A program made the translations under genes and the position numbers. Under the pieces are notes generated by a model that saw only the letters and a program-made list of their open reading frames with translations, was not told where the DNA came from and did no database searches. From Eledone cirrhosa (lineage: Eukaryota; Mollusca; Cephalopoda; Octopoda; Eledonidae): a DNA stretch of 64,000 nt. Location: assembly GCA_964016885.1 (NCBI GenBank), contig OZ024740.1, positions 206,190,691 to 206,254,690 of the forward strand. Direction: 5' to 3'. Shown here piece by piece: positions 44,201 through 56,900 of this stretch (its first letter is position 1; every line of letters begins with the position of its first letter).

Positions 44201-44836
44201 CGCACTGTCGTTACGTATTTAAAGTTTCACATTTTTTAGAATTATTTACAAAATTCATTATTATCTTAAGAAATTGATAATAAAATAATTTTAATAATTA
44301 AGCAATTAATAATTCATAAATAAACAAGATGATAAAATACGAATATATCATGACAAACTTTGTAAAAAGTACGCAGAACAATTTCAAATTTCTCACTGGA
44401 TTAATCGTAAGTAAATATTTTATTCCAGCAATAAATCGCTAAAAAAATCTTTTTTATAGTTTTATAAAATACTGAAATTTTCATTTGCATTACTTGCTGA
44501 TGATTTGTTTTATTTTTCAACAGTTGTTATGTAAATAGTATAAACGAAAAATAGAAATGACGAAACCAAAATAAATAAACGGTTTTTGTTGTCATATGGA
44601 AATGTGATTAGAAGTGTAATCAATCGGATTTCTTTAGAAATTAAACATGTGAGATGTCAAGGATACACTTTTTTTCATTACATGAAACTATTACACAGAA
44701 AACAGAAGTTAGTGGTTGACAGTTTTGAATGGAAATATAACTATTATTAGCAGTATTGATGTTTTACTATTTACAAACTATATTTTTGGTTTTAAAGATT
44801 TAATAGCCAGTTTTGTTTATTTCTGTAGACTATGGA

Positions 44837-44977
44837 ATGGATGGATTATCAGAAGATTACAATTGCTTTCAACCCAGCCACTTCGTCATCTTAGATTCTC
44901 AAAATTCTTGCCCTAAATCATTGAATGAAACTTCTTTTTTGAAATCTCTTCCTGCACTTCAGACACCAAAAGCTCAA
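44837..44977 (+). CDS. TP53BP1: 53BP1-like exon 1
   Basis: Exon starts at 44829 after TATTTCTGTAG; the first in-frame ATG is 44837. It encodes 47 residues up to LPALQTPKAQ and the donor CAA|GTGAGA. Confidence 0.6.
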
Positions 44978-47900
44978 GTGAGAAAATTCCGCAGTTTTTC
45001 ATCCTGATATTTCCTTTCTATGTTCTTGACCATACAGGGTTTTGTGAAGAATTAGATTGTCTAGATTCTTCTGTGTTAACATCACTGACAACTAAAATTT
45101 AGAACGTTTTCAGGGTAGACACAAAATTATTACCAAGACCTGCCATGAAGAAAGTTATATCTACTTAAAATGCCCCCTTTCATTTCTTTCAAAACAGATG
45201 AAATAGTTGTTTTTCATTCATATAAAAAGCAATTTATTGTTAATTTTTTATGGGGAGAATATCAGTTGACATGTAACTGTGCATAGGAAGTCTTTCTTGA
45301 TAATCCCGGAAAGATTTTTCATTGTACACATAAAGCAACTTTTCAAGATTTCAGTTCTATTTAGGCTCTACTCAGATTGTGGAACTCATGCTTGGTAGCC
45401 TTTCTTATTAGTTATATAACCATCTGATAAAGTAGTTCCCTTTGTGATCATATTGATCTGGGGTTGATCCTACTTTGTGGCACCTTGAGCAACAGGTTGA
45501 CTGAAACTTTGTGAGAGAAATTGGGTTCACAAAAACTGACCAGTCAGATGAACTGTACTTTTTCATAGTTGGTACTTACTCCATCACTTGATTTCATGCC
45601 ACCATTTGCCCTTGGATGTCTTTAGCAGAGTCAACTCTATTGCTGACATTAGGGCCATGTCTCTGTTTTGAAGATAACTCTGTGTTGTTTTTTACTGTAG
45701 AAACCAATAAATCATCCTCTCCGCTCTTTCCTCCACCAGTCTTCAAGACCCTGTAAAGATCATAGACACTGCTTTATCTCCTGTAACTAAGCCATAAAGA
45801 TAATATAACATGTAATTTTCATCTACAGTGGATAAGAACTTACAAAAGGAGCCGTTCTGCCAATAACTCTTCAGCATTAACGAGTGGTACCAAATCAAGT
45901 TGTCCTAAGATGTACCAGTAATATATTAGATCATTTCTTCTTGTTATATGACTTTAGACTGCAATACCCCTTCATGGGTTGCAACCATTTCTGTGTTGTT
46001 TAAAAGTTCACTTCTCAACAACAACATAGTTTTTGGTTCAATCCCACTACATGAAACCTTGGGAAAATGTCTTTTATCAAAGTTTTGGGTCAATCAAAAC
46101 CCTTTGAGTGAAATTTGAGTGGTGGAAACTGTGTAGAAGCCATTCAGAAGTAAGCATTTCTGTTGTCCATTTTAACACTACAATGTAACCCTTGGGTACT
46201 TTTAGCAGAGTCTGCTCTGTTGCAAGCATCTTGGCCAGGCATCCAGTCTAAGTGAGAGATACCCTGAAAATAATCATGAGCACTCTTTCTCCTCCATGAA
46301 TTCAGTGATATTAGACTTTGTTAACTCTTAACATCTTGTAATAATTTAGCAGAAAATATCTAAGAACAGGTTTTGCTAATTCAAAAGTTTCTAACATTTT
46401 TTCTAGCTGTCTTTATATTGTGAAAATTTGCAGTATAAGAGTAAAGATATCAATTGTTTTGTATTTTTCAAGAATGTCTTGCTAATGTAGTTCTATGTGG
46501 TACAGGATGTTAAAAATAAAAGCCAATAATTATCATTGTTTTCTGGGAGTGTGTGTTGGGGGTTGCTATTGAAATTTCTGTGTCTGTTGTTACTAACAGC
46601 AGATGAAATGTCATATGTATGAGCAAGGAATACTTCATACATTAAGTTATTAAATTTATTTCATAACAGGAAACATGCAAGTTATCATGAAGCAAGATAT
46701 TATCTCCACCAAATATTTGAGTTTCAATCATTTCAAATAGCCTTCTTCTTATTCGTCCACTTATTCCTGAGAAAGTCATGGGGGCAGAGTCCTCAAACAT
46801 TCCTTCCAGCAGGTCCTGTCAGAAGCAACCATCTCCAACTGATCCAGCTGGATCCACAAGCGAGACCAGTCAAGCTCATGGATATTATCCAACCATGGTA
46901 CTCAGGGTTTACCCTTGGGTCTTCTGCCAGTTGGTTTTGCCCATAAAATCTGTCCAGCAATTCTTTCCTGAGACATTCTAACCACATGCCAATTGTATCG
47001 GAGCTGTATCTCTCTATTCGGAGAAGTAGTGGCTCTCTGCATTTTGTACCTAAGGATTTACCCCTGTGATAATTTTGCTACACATTCTTTTTCTTTTTTC
47101 TTCTTCTCTATCTCTAGCTTTTTAGCATCTTTTAAATACTTTTTGGTTTTAATGGCTTTATAAATGCATTAAAGTTTATAAGCTCTGTTGGACAATTTCA
47201 CCATTTTTATAGAATAAGCAGCTTTTGCAAGTTTTTGACTTGGATTGTTGGACAGGGAATTTCATATTCCACTTTCTGGTTATATATCTCCTCAATGTTT
47301 GAATAAGTAACTCCACTCACATCAGTTAATTTACCTTTTCATCTTCTACTTTAACCCTTTAACATTTACATTACTCTATATATACTATTGTATTTTCACA
47401 GTAAATGCTTTACCTCACATAATATTGAATCTATGAGATTTTGATATTATTTATTTTGAGAACAATACCTTAACATCAGTATTAGTGCCGGTTACAGCCT
47501 GTTTGAACAGAAAGAGGTGAGAGAATTAAGGCTGGTTTAAATGCTAAAGGGTTAATCTATGTTATTCCAACTTGATTGATTTTGTTTTCCTATTTTAGAG
47601 TGAACACGTGGGCGTCAGTCTTTCCCCAAATCAAAAGTCTGCAGTTTCAGAGGCTTATCAATGTGATATTGACCTTAGTAAGTGTGACTGTATCATCTTC
47701 TATCATCATTAACATTTAATTATGTAAAGTTTTAGTACTTATTAGATATAGATTAAAAGCATGTTTTAATATAATATGGTTAGAGTGTTAATGTAATATA
47801 TCTTATTATAACACAATGAATTGAAGACAAGCCACTGCTTATGTTGTCTATATTTAGTGTATTTATAGAAACAGCCCCTCTCTAAGTAATATCCATTAGA

Positions 47901-50900
47901 GCAATTGAACTCAAAACTACAACCTAACAAATTTCTTGACAGTTTTACAATACTGCTCCTAACAGTGATGGTCTGTACTCCCCACTGAGATATCTACATT
48001 CACCTTTTTGGATTAAACCATTGACAGTTAGTTATCTGGGCCATGGACACTTTGCAGTGCTGCTGACAAGACCATCATCATCATCGACGTCATTTTAATG
48101 TCTGTTTTTCCTGCTAGCAAAGGTTAGACTGACCGGTCCAGACAAACCAAGTCAGTACTGAAGTAGAGCCACTGATCTCTCAGGCAAGCCAGGGATCTGT
48201 GCTTCGCTTATGTACAGTCTCACATTCTATTTGAGTGCTCTGTCCTTGACACAACTGAGGGTCCTCCTGACCCTTTGTCTGGCAAGCTTTCTACAGCTGC
48301 ATGCCCTTTCTATCACCAACCACTTTATAGAGTGTACTGGGTATGTTTATTGTGTAGATCACCAACACTAGAGAGGCTGTCATGTCCTTCAGACAACTGA
48401 AGGGTCCAAATCTTTTAACTGGTAGCCCTGAATCCTTTTTCATTAGTAATCTGTGCTTCTCAAAGTACTAGATAACTAACACATAAATCATGGGTTATTG
48501 AACACATTCCTGTCTTGTTAGAATATTGATAGCACTGTTTATAGTTGAACAGTCAATACTAAAATGGGACATGCTATTTTTTCTACTTTTCTGCTGTTAA
48601 TATCTTGAGGGAATAGATGTACATCAAAAACTTCTCACCTAAAATATAAGCCAATTATAGAATTGTTTTGGTAGCTATTATCATCATCATCATCCCCATT
48701 ATTATTCATGTTCTACACTTGTAATTCCATATTAACATTAATCTTCAAAATGACATACAAGTTTAACTTTGCTTACTACATATTGCTCTCTATTTTCTTA
48801 GATTAAACATCATCATCACTGTTTAACGTCCATTTTTCCACGCTATGCATTTCATTCAGTCCTTGTGTATTTTTGATAAAACTTATTTCAATTCATATTT
48901 CTTCACTTGTTCGTTGATCTCCACACCCACCCACCTCTCTCTCTCTCTCTCTTGGAACTGCATTAGTAATTCTTGTGAAGTACAAAACAGCACAATGACT
49001 GCATCATATAAAAACAAATTGAAGTCTTTCATCTAATACTGCAAATATTTACAATGATCTATCTACGAGTAAAAATACTATAAACATTTGAATAAAACTT
49101 GCTTTAGATATTTTCTGCTAAATCATAACAGAATGTTAAGAGTTAATACTTGGGTTAAAAGAAGTATCTATTTCTAACTTCATCAGGGTTGAATAAAATC
49201 AGTACCAATCATGTATTGGGTTGAACTAAGATATGGTATACCTATTCTAAAACTAAGATATATGCTGGGATAAGGTGTAGCTATTCTAAAACTAAGATAT
49301 GGTGTATTTATTCTAAAACTAGGATACATACTGGGGTATGGTGTAGCTATTCTAAAACTAAGATACACGCACTTATATGTTATATAAAACACTAGGATAT
49401 GGTGTAGTAATTCTGAACTAAGATACATGCAGTCATATGTTCTATTAAAACATTGGAATAAATGTACATATTTTATTTTTGTCTTATAGTTGATTCCTCT
49501 AATTTTCCTGAAGTGAAATCAAAATTCTTAGAAACCTTAGAAATGGAAAGTAATCAAACTGCAACTCACAGGTAGCTATAAAACTCCTTTCTTGTTCCTT
49601 TTGTTTCAACCCTTTCATTACCATATTTATAATGAAATAACCTGTATTCAAATTAAGGAAGAAATTAGACTTGCACTTGATGGGTTTGATCCTGAGTACT
49701 GCATCGTTGAAATGAAAATCAGTGCCGCGAAAACTGAGACACTCGTCCTCTTAATGAAGCCTGCATGGTGCACTCTACATGTGAAGCAGGTGGAGATGTT
49801 CAAGTATCTCAGGACCATGTTCACGAGTGATGGAAGGCAGGAGGCTGAATTAAATGCAAGAATTGTAGGAGCTGGTGCAGTAATGTGCCAGCTTCAGCAT
49901 TCAGTAATCAGAAGGTGGTGGGGGGTAGGCATAAAAGCCAAACTCACTATCTTCAATTTGGTATTCATGCCAACCTTTAACTATGGTTGTGAATCTTGGG
50001 TAATGACCAAAAAAATACGATCATGAAACAGGCGGACGGAATGGTGTTCCTCCAAAGGGTCTTTGGAGTAACGTTACTCAATAGAGTGTGTAGCTCAGAG
50101 ATCAGAGAGTTACACTTAACTCCAAATGGCCTAACACACCTAACTTTAATTTGATAATGTAGGTTGTATAGTTTACTTCTATAAACAGTGGTAACTCTGT
50201 GGAAATGATGTATGCTTTATTGACTGGTTGTGCTGAGATCAAGTCTTCTGGTGGTAAATGCTGTCTATAATAGACTAGTGTCTTGTCCAGGAGGAAGGAA
50301 GAGTTATCTCTCATTTACTTAAAATACTTCAGAAACCAGATAAAAATATTAGCTCTAGGGAACCTTGTGATTTGTAAAAAGATTAATTAATATGAAAGGA
50401 AGCTATGTCATTTATTAGTCCCTTATTGAGCTCTTTCTTTTCTTTGCCTATTTTATTAGTTTCTTATTCCAATCACTAGATCCAACACTTAAAAAATATA
50501 AATACAGTCAGGCTTTTCTACCTATTCACTTTACTGAACGAGATGTTTTTTCTAGAACTAGGCTTTTTGTCATGTCACCAACACAACCAATTTATAGTAT
50601 GGACTTGCCACTTTTTGTTGTGTCACCAACACAACCATTTTACAGTGGATTTGCCACTTTTTGTCATGTCATCAACACAACCACTTTACAATGTGGACTT
50701 GCCACTTTTTGTTGTGTCACCAACACAACCACTTTACTATTTGATTATAATAAAATAGATGTTGCAAAACCTTATGCATCATTTAAATACATAACATATG
50801 TTTTAATATTGAGTTTTATCCAATTAGCCTTTAGGAGGCTGAATTTGTTTATGAATTGCTTCCCTTGAGACTGTATTATATATTAAGGGGAAATTACTAT

Positions 50901-53900
50901 ATTGGTGACTTCTGTCACCCACAGCACCAAGTGGTTTAAAGTAATATAAATTCTATTATTTGCATATCTTTCTTTCTCAGTGAATCATCTGGTGAAGACT
51001 CACACAGATATGTTTGCAATCTGTCACAACTCCCATTTCTTAAACATTCTACTTTTAAAGAAACCCCATCACTTACAGGTATGTTGTTTTATTTATATTT
51101 CTTGTAACTTAAAGAATAAACATCACAAAATTAATTTTTGAATCTATAAACTATCAGTTTTTCTTTTCTTCCAATCAATTATTTCTCTTTATATATTTAA
51201 CTACTGATGTTGTCATTAATATCCTCAACATATGCACGACCATAATTTATCCAAGTTAACTGTATGTCTTGTTAGACCAGGAATCTGTACCGTGAAGGTT
51301 CCTCGTTCATGTCACAGGCCTCAGCAATCTCTCCATGCCACTGATGTTGTCCAAGGGAAAGGCAAGGGCTGATATAGTTTGGCATCAGTAATGTTGCAGA
51401 TAAACTCAGAACAGAAAGGGCTGAAAGAGATACTGCAAAGTATCATATTCAATGTTCTAACAATTCCACCAACTTTCAGCTACCCCAGACTGGTACTTTA
51501 TTGACCCTAAAAAGGTGAAAGGCAAAGTTGACCTAGGCAGGATTTGAACTTGGAATACAGCAAGGTATTTAATCTGATACTCTAACAACCCTGCCAATTC
51601 ACCACCTACCATAACTATCATTTATTTTACTAAAATTGTTTGCAATTCCATGAGAGCCAATGGAAGTTTTTACTAGCATCTCTTATTCCAAAAGTTCAGA
51701 TGCATAACGTTCCTCTCATTAAACAATTTTGATTTTTTCCACTCAGGGTTGGATTTATTACCTTGGGGGCCCCTCATGCACAAAAAATTAGAATACACAG
51801 CAACCCCCTCAATTTTACATATCAAAGTTAGCTTGGTACAAGTAATTGGAATTAAAAGTTATACATACAGGTATTTAATTCAAAAATTCTAACCATCCTA
51901 AAACTATAAAGACTAACTGAGGGCACAAATAAATTGCTACGACTGTTGCTTGTTGGGCCTCCCACTGCAGAGGACCCAGGGCAATTTCCCCCTATTATAT
52001 CTGGCCCTACTTCCACTACTAGTAATTATTTTATTGGCTTCTGAGAAATGGAAAGCAGCATTTAGGACCGTGAAGCATTGGGAGACTAGAGAAGTTTTGT
52101 GGGACGTTAGTTAGAATTGATCTCAATTTGCTGAAGTTTTGTGGCTGTTCTGTTGATTCTGTCAAGGGGAACACTCGTCGTACCCAACAGAGTGCTGCTA
52201 CTGTGAAAACTGGATTGCATTTTTGTAAACTAATATTTATCAATTTTACGTTGGGCTACAAAGTAAGTTTAAATAAAATTATTTTCAGCTAATGTTGCCT
52301 GTGAAAAACCAAGTTCATCTAAAGCCTCCACATCAGAAACTGTACAAAATGTAATGGAATCTATGGGAAAAGCTCCTGAATCTAAAAATATTTTGTATGT
52401 ATCTGGACATTTTGTTTTTTCGTTTGACTATTTTGGGAGAAAAAAAGGACAGTGTACAGAACATTTAGATAGGAGGATGTTCTTTAAAAATCTCCCTTTT
52501 TATTTTTTATTGCTATTTGATGTATAGTCATCACCATGTAGTGAACACGATCAATGTTTTCCTCAGTGGTGGCAGTTGTAGAACATCCAGACCTTGGGTC
52601 ATCTTCAAGACTCTCCCTTGCCTTCCTAAATTCAACTGCCCACTTTTGCACTGTTGATTAAGTTTAAGTGTCATTCCTTAATGTTGCAGCCATGTCAGCA
52701 TAAATGTCTTTGGGGGCTAAACCCTATTTCTGAAGGTACTTGATAACACCATGATGCTAAATTTTGTCCATTTCCAAGAGAAGTCACTATTAGTCATTTT
52801 TGAAGTCTTCTTTGAATAGTCAGCTGTCTGTTTACCTGGAAAGAAACGATGCAGTTATTAATAAGAAAATTGAAATTATTGTGTGCAAGATTTCACAGCT
52901 CTAGCATCACTACTTCATAATCAGCCTATGAAGTTTTCAGCCCACCCTCATATTCTTATTTATTCTATTCCTGCTGGCATATAGAGTAATTGTGACTATA
53001 ACAATTACACTGTTTAATATAATCATTTATAGTAGAAGTTCTCAAACTTTTGGGGCCACCGCTCCCCTCATGACCACATAATACCGTCAGTGCCCCCCAC
53101 CCCTATTTCAAGAGAAACCTGCCTACATGCAATAATATATGCTATGTATAAATAAATATTATATATTTTTTTTATTTTACTATATTTATATATAATAGAG
53201 GCACATGGCTTAGTGGTAAGAGCATTGGCCTTGCAATCGAAAGGTTGTGAGTTCAATTCTCAGACCGAGTGATGTGTTGTTTCCTTGAGCAAGACACTTT
53301 ATTTCACATTGCTTCAGTTTACTCAGCTGTAGAAATGAGATAATAGGGACTGGGGTCCCTATCATTCCACTGCAAAGTGGACGTGTAGGCGCCACAGAAA
53401 AAAAGCACCCAGCACTCACTGTAAATGAGGTTGGTGTTAGGAAGGGCATCCAGCTGTAGAAATCAAGCCAGAATCAGTTCCCGTCCCACCCTTGCAAGCA
53501 GGGAAAAGCGGACGTAAAATGATGATGATATATCATTTGATATTTAATATACTATTATATCATCTCTACCACCCCCATAGGCCCCAGTGCCCCCCCTCCC
53601 TAGACCTTCTCAACGCCCCAGTATAACTGTTTGTCACAGTTATACTGTATGATAATATAATCATATAGAGTAGTAGTGACTGTGTTTGTCACAGTTATAC
53701 TGTATGATAATATAATCATATAGAGTAGTAGTGACTGTGTTTGTCACAGTTATACTGTATGATAATATAATCATATAGAATAATTGTGACAGTGTGTGTC
53801 ACAGTTATCATCATCATTTCATTTTACGTCCGCTTTTCCCTGCTTGCAAGGGTGGGACGGGAACTGATTTTGGCTTGATTTCTACAGCTGGATGCCCTTC

Positions 53901-56900
53901 CTAACACCAACCTCATTTACAGTGAGTGCTGGGTGCTTTTTTGCCGTGGCACCTGCATGACCACTTTGCAGTGGAATGATATGGACCCCAGTCCCTATCA
54001 TCTCATTTCTACAGCTGAGTAAACTGGAGCAATGTGAAATAAAGTGTCTTGCTCAAGGAAACAACACATCACCCGGTCTGAGAATTGAACTCACAACCTT
54101 TCGATTGCAAGGCCAATGCTCTAACCACTAATATAATCATATAGAGTAGTAACGACTGTGTTTGTCACAGTTATACTGTATGATAATATAATCATATAGA
54201 GTAGTAGTGACAGTGTTTGTCACAGTTATACTATGATAATATAATCATATAGAGTAGTAGTAACTGTGTTTGTCACAGTTATACTGTATGATAATATAAT
54301 CATATAGAGTAGTAATGACTGTGTTTGTCACAGTTATACTATGATAATATAATCATATAGAGTAGAAGTGACTGTGTTTGTCACAGTTATACTGTATGAT
54401 AATATAATCATATAGTGTAGAAGTGACAGTGTTTGTCACAGTTATACTATGATAATATAATCATATACATAAAAATGTGCAAATCTTTGTCTTGATTTAG
54501 TATTGTTTATAATAATTTTATTTAGAACTGGAAAACCTGAGGAAATTGAATCTAAAACTTTAGCCCGTAAATTTCTGTTTAAAAGTGGCCAAGATGATTC
54601 AATAAGTGATGATAGAGGTAACTGAAGGAATTTATTATTCAAATTTATTTTTTTTATAAATCCTTATATATATTATCTATATCATGTTTAGTTATATAAA
54701 CTATGTTTATTAGTTTTCCACATCAAATTGACTTTCTACATAGTTATTCAGTCCCCAGAATTCACAATTCACTGTTTTTATTAAATGCTAAGGTGAGAAA
54801 ACCCAACTCAAAACTTAAATATGTTGAATTATAATCTGTATTCTTTCACCTAAATGATGCCATTGTTTCTGATATCATCATCAAACAGAGTAAACAAATT
54901 GTTTGGAAGCCCATCGGATGGACTCTACCTGGAATGCAAAGGGCCAGCTTCGTCACACACTATAATTGGTGTTAGGAAGGGCATCCAGCTGTAGAAACCA
55001 AACCCAAATCAGTTCTGTATGAGCAAGATATGGTCATCTGACCTTGACTTGCCTCGAATAGAACAACCAGTCTAACCCATGTTGGCATGGAAAAATGGAT
55101 GTTAAACGGTGATGATGGTGATGATACAAAGCTGTTTATTTTAAAGTGTTTATATTTATCTAAAATCCTTCCATCATAAGCTTAATAATAAGAATGTTAT
55201 GTTATTAAATATCTCAAAATTCTTGATTATTTTCCAAACTAACTTAAAGCTAGGAGCAGAAATGTGGTAAGAAAAGGGTTAAAAGTAATGTCACTGTGTT
55301 GGTAGAGAACCCATAATAATTTCTAATTTATTTAAATATAAATAGAAAGGCCTTCAAAAGTATAATCATATATATGTAAATTGCTTTTAATCTTTCTTTA
55401 CAACATTCAGTTAGTATTAAAGTATTCACAAAGTGTCTTATTGATAAGTTCAAACTTCAGAGCAGTTGTTCCAGAAAGAAGAAAATGTAATTGTTCTTAA
55501 ACACTTGTTTCAGTTGATTTTCACACTAATATCATTTATGTAAAAATTATTACCTCTTAGCACCATCACCACCACTACTACTACCATCATCATTGTCATC
55601 ATCATCACCACAACCACTACCACCATCATCATCACCACCACCACCACTACCACCATCATCATCATCATCGTCCATTTTCAACAAGGGTTGTGTTATATTC
55701 ATTTTATTCAAAAATATAGAAATAATTAGATATAATATAAATCTTGATAATAAGGCCTGACTTTCAATAAATGTAGAATAGCTATTAAAATGATCAGATC
55801 TCCATTTGAATTTCCCATTCAATGAAACAAGTGAATCATGCAACAATACTATAAAGACCCTTGTCAAATTAATGTGTGACTGAGTATTCTACAAACAGGT
55901 GTGCCCTTAACACAGTTGTGAGGGAGATTCAGCATGACACATTGTGTGAGAAGCCTGGTCCTTTGAATTATAGGTACAGTTCAATTGACGTTTTTTAGAT
56001 GACCATCACCATCCTTTTGTTCCAGCAGTGACAGAGTAAAACAATTGACAAAAATACAAATAAAACGAAATTCTAATATTCAATTACTTTTTCTAAAAAG
56101 TATATTTTATTAAAATGGAGACTTGTTTAACCTTATACATTATTAATTTACATTTTTTTTTTTAGAAAGTGAAGTAGAAGTGAATACTCCATCAAGACAT
56201 ATTGCTTCTCTACAAGTGTCTCCTCCTATGTCTGTGATAGTGTCAGATACAGCAGATGAGATGAAGTAAGTAGCTTGTTTCTTTGTTTGGTTAGGTTTTG
56301 TTTTCTTTCTTTAGAAGTTTTAGAATATCTTTAATATACAGTGACCAATGTGCAGGGGTCACCTATTTATGTAGATCGAAAGATTAAATAACCGTTTTTA
56401 TTATGGATACACCAAATATGTAGAAACAATTAAAATAACCATAACAACAGAGTTTATCAATAACAACAAGAATTTACTGTATATTATTCCATTTTTCTTC
56501 TCCCTCCTTTTGATTCTCACCTCCCTCACACATAAATGTACATATATATATCAATTAAAAAGTTATTTGTCTCTAATACTTAGATATTTCAATGAATGGA
56601 TAAAATATACAGATTAAATATCAGACTCAGAGAAATAATTTAACATATTGAAATTATGCCAAAATCTGGGGGTGAGGTGGGGGATACAAGTCAGACTGAC
56701 TACAATAAGTTAGTCTAACTCATAGAATCATCTCCCAATCGTGGTTTCTAGAATAGAGAAACTATTAATTATTTCAAATCATTGGAACAGCCAATGTTAG
56801 AAGAATTCTATCATCAGGGAAGAATTCTTTGGAACAAGAGAAGATATTGAAAATAATGTATATAGACCATGTTGCTGCAACTCTTTTCAGGGTAAATAAC

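Noticed and set aside
49230..49430. Repeated TATTCTAAAACTAAGATA words
   Set aside because: A short imperfect minisatellite in the intron before exon 3 of the 53BP1-like gene; noted but without further structure.
55550..55867. Asp/Gly-rich minus-strand frame
   Set aside because: It is the translation of a (CAT)n/(CAC)n microsatellite.
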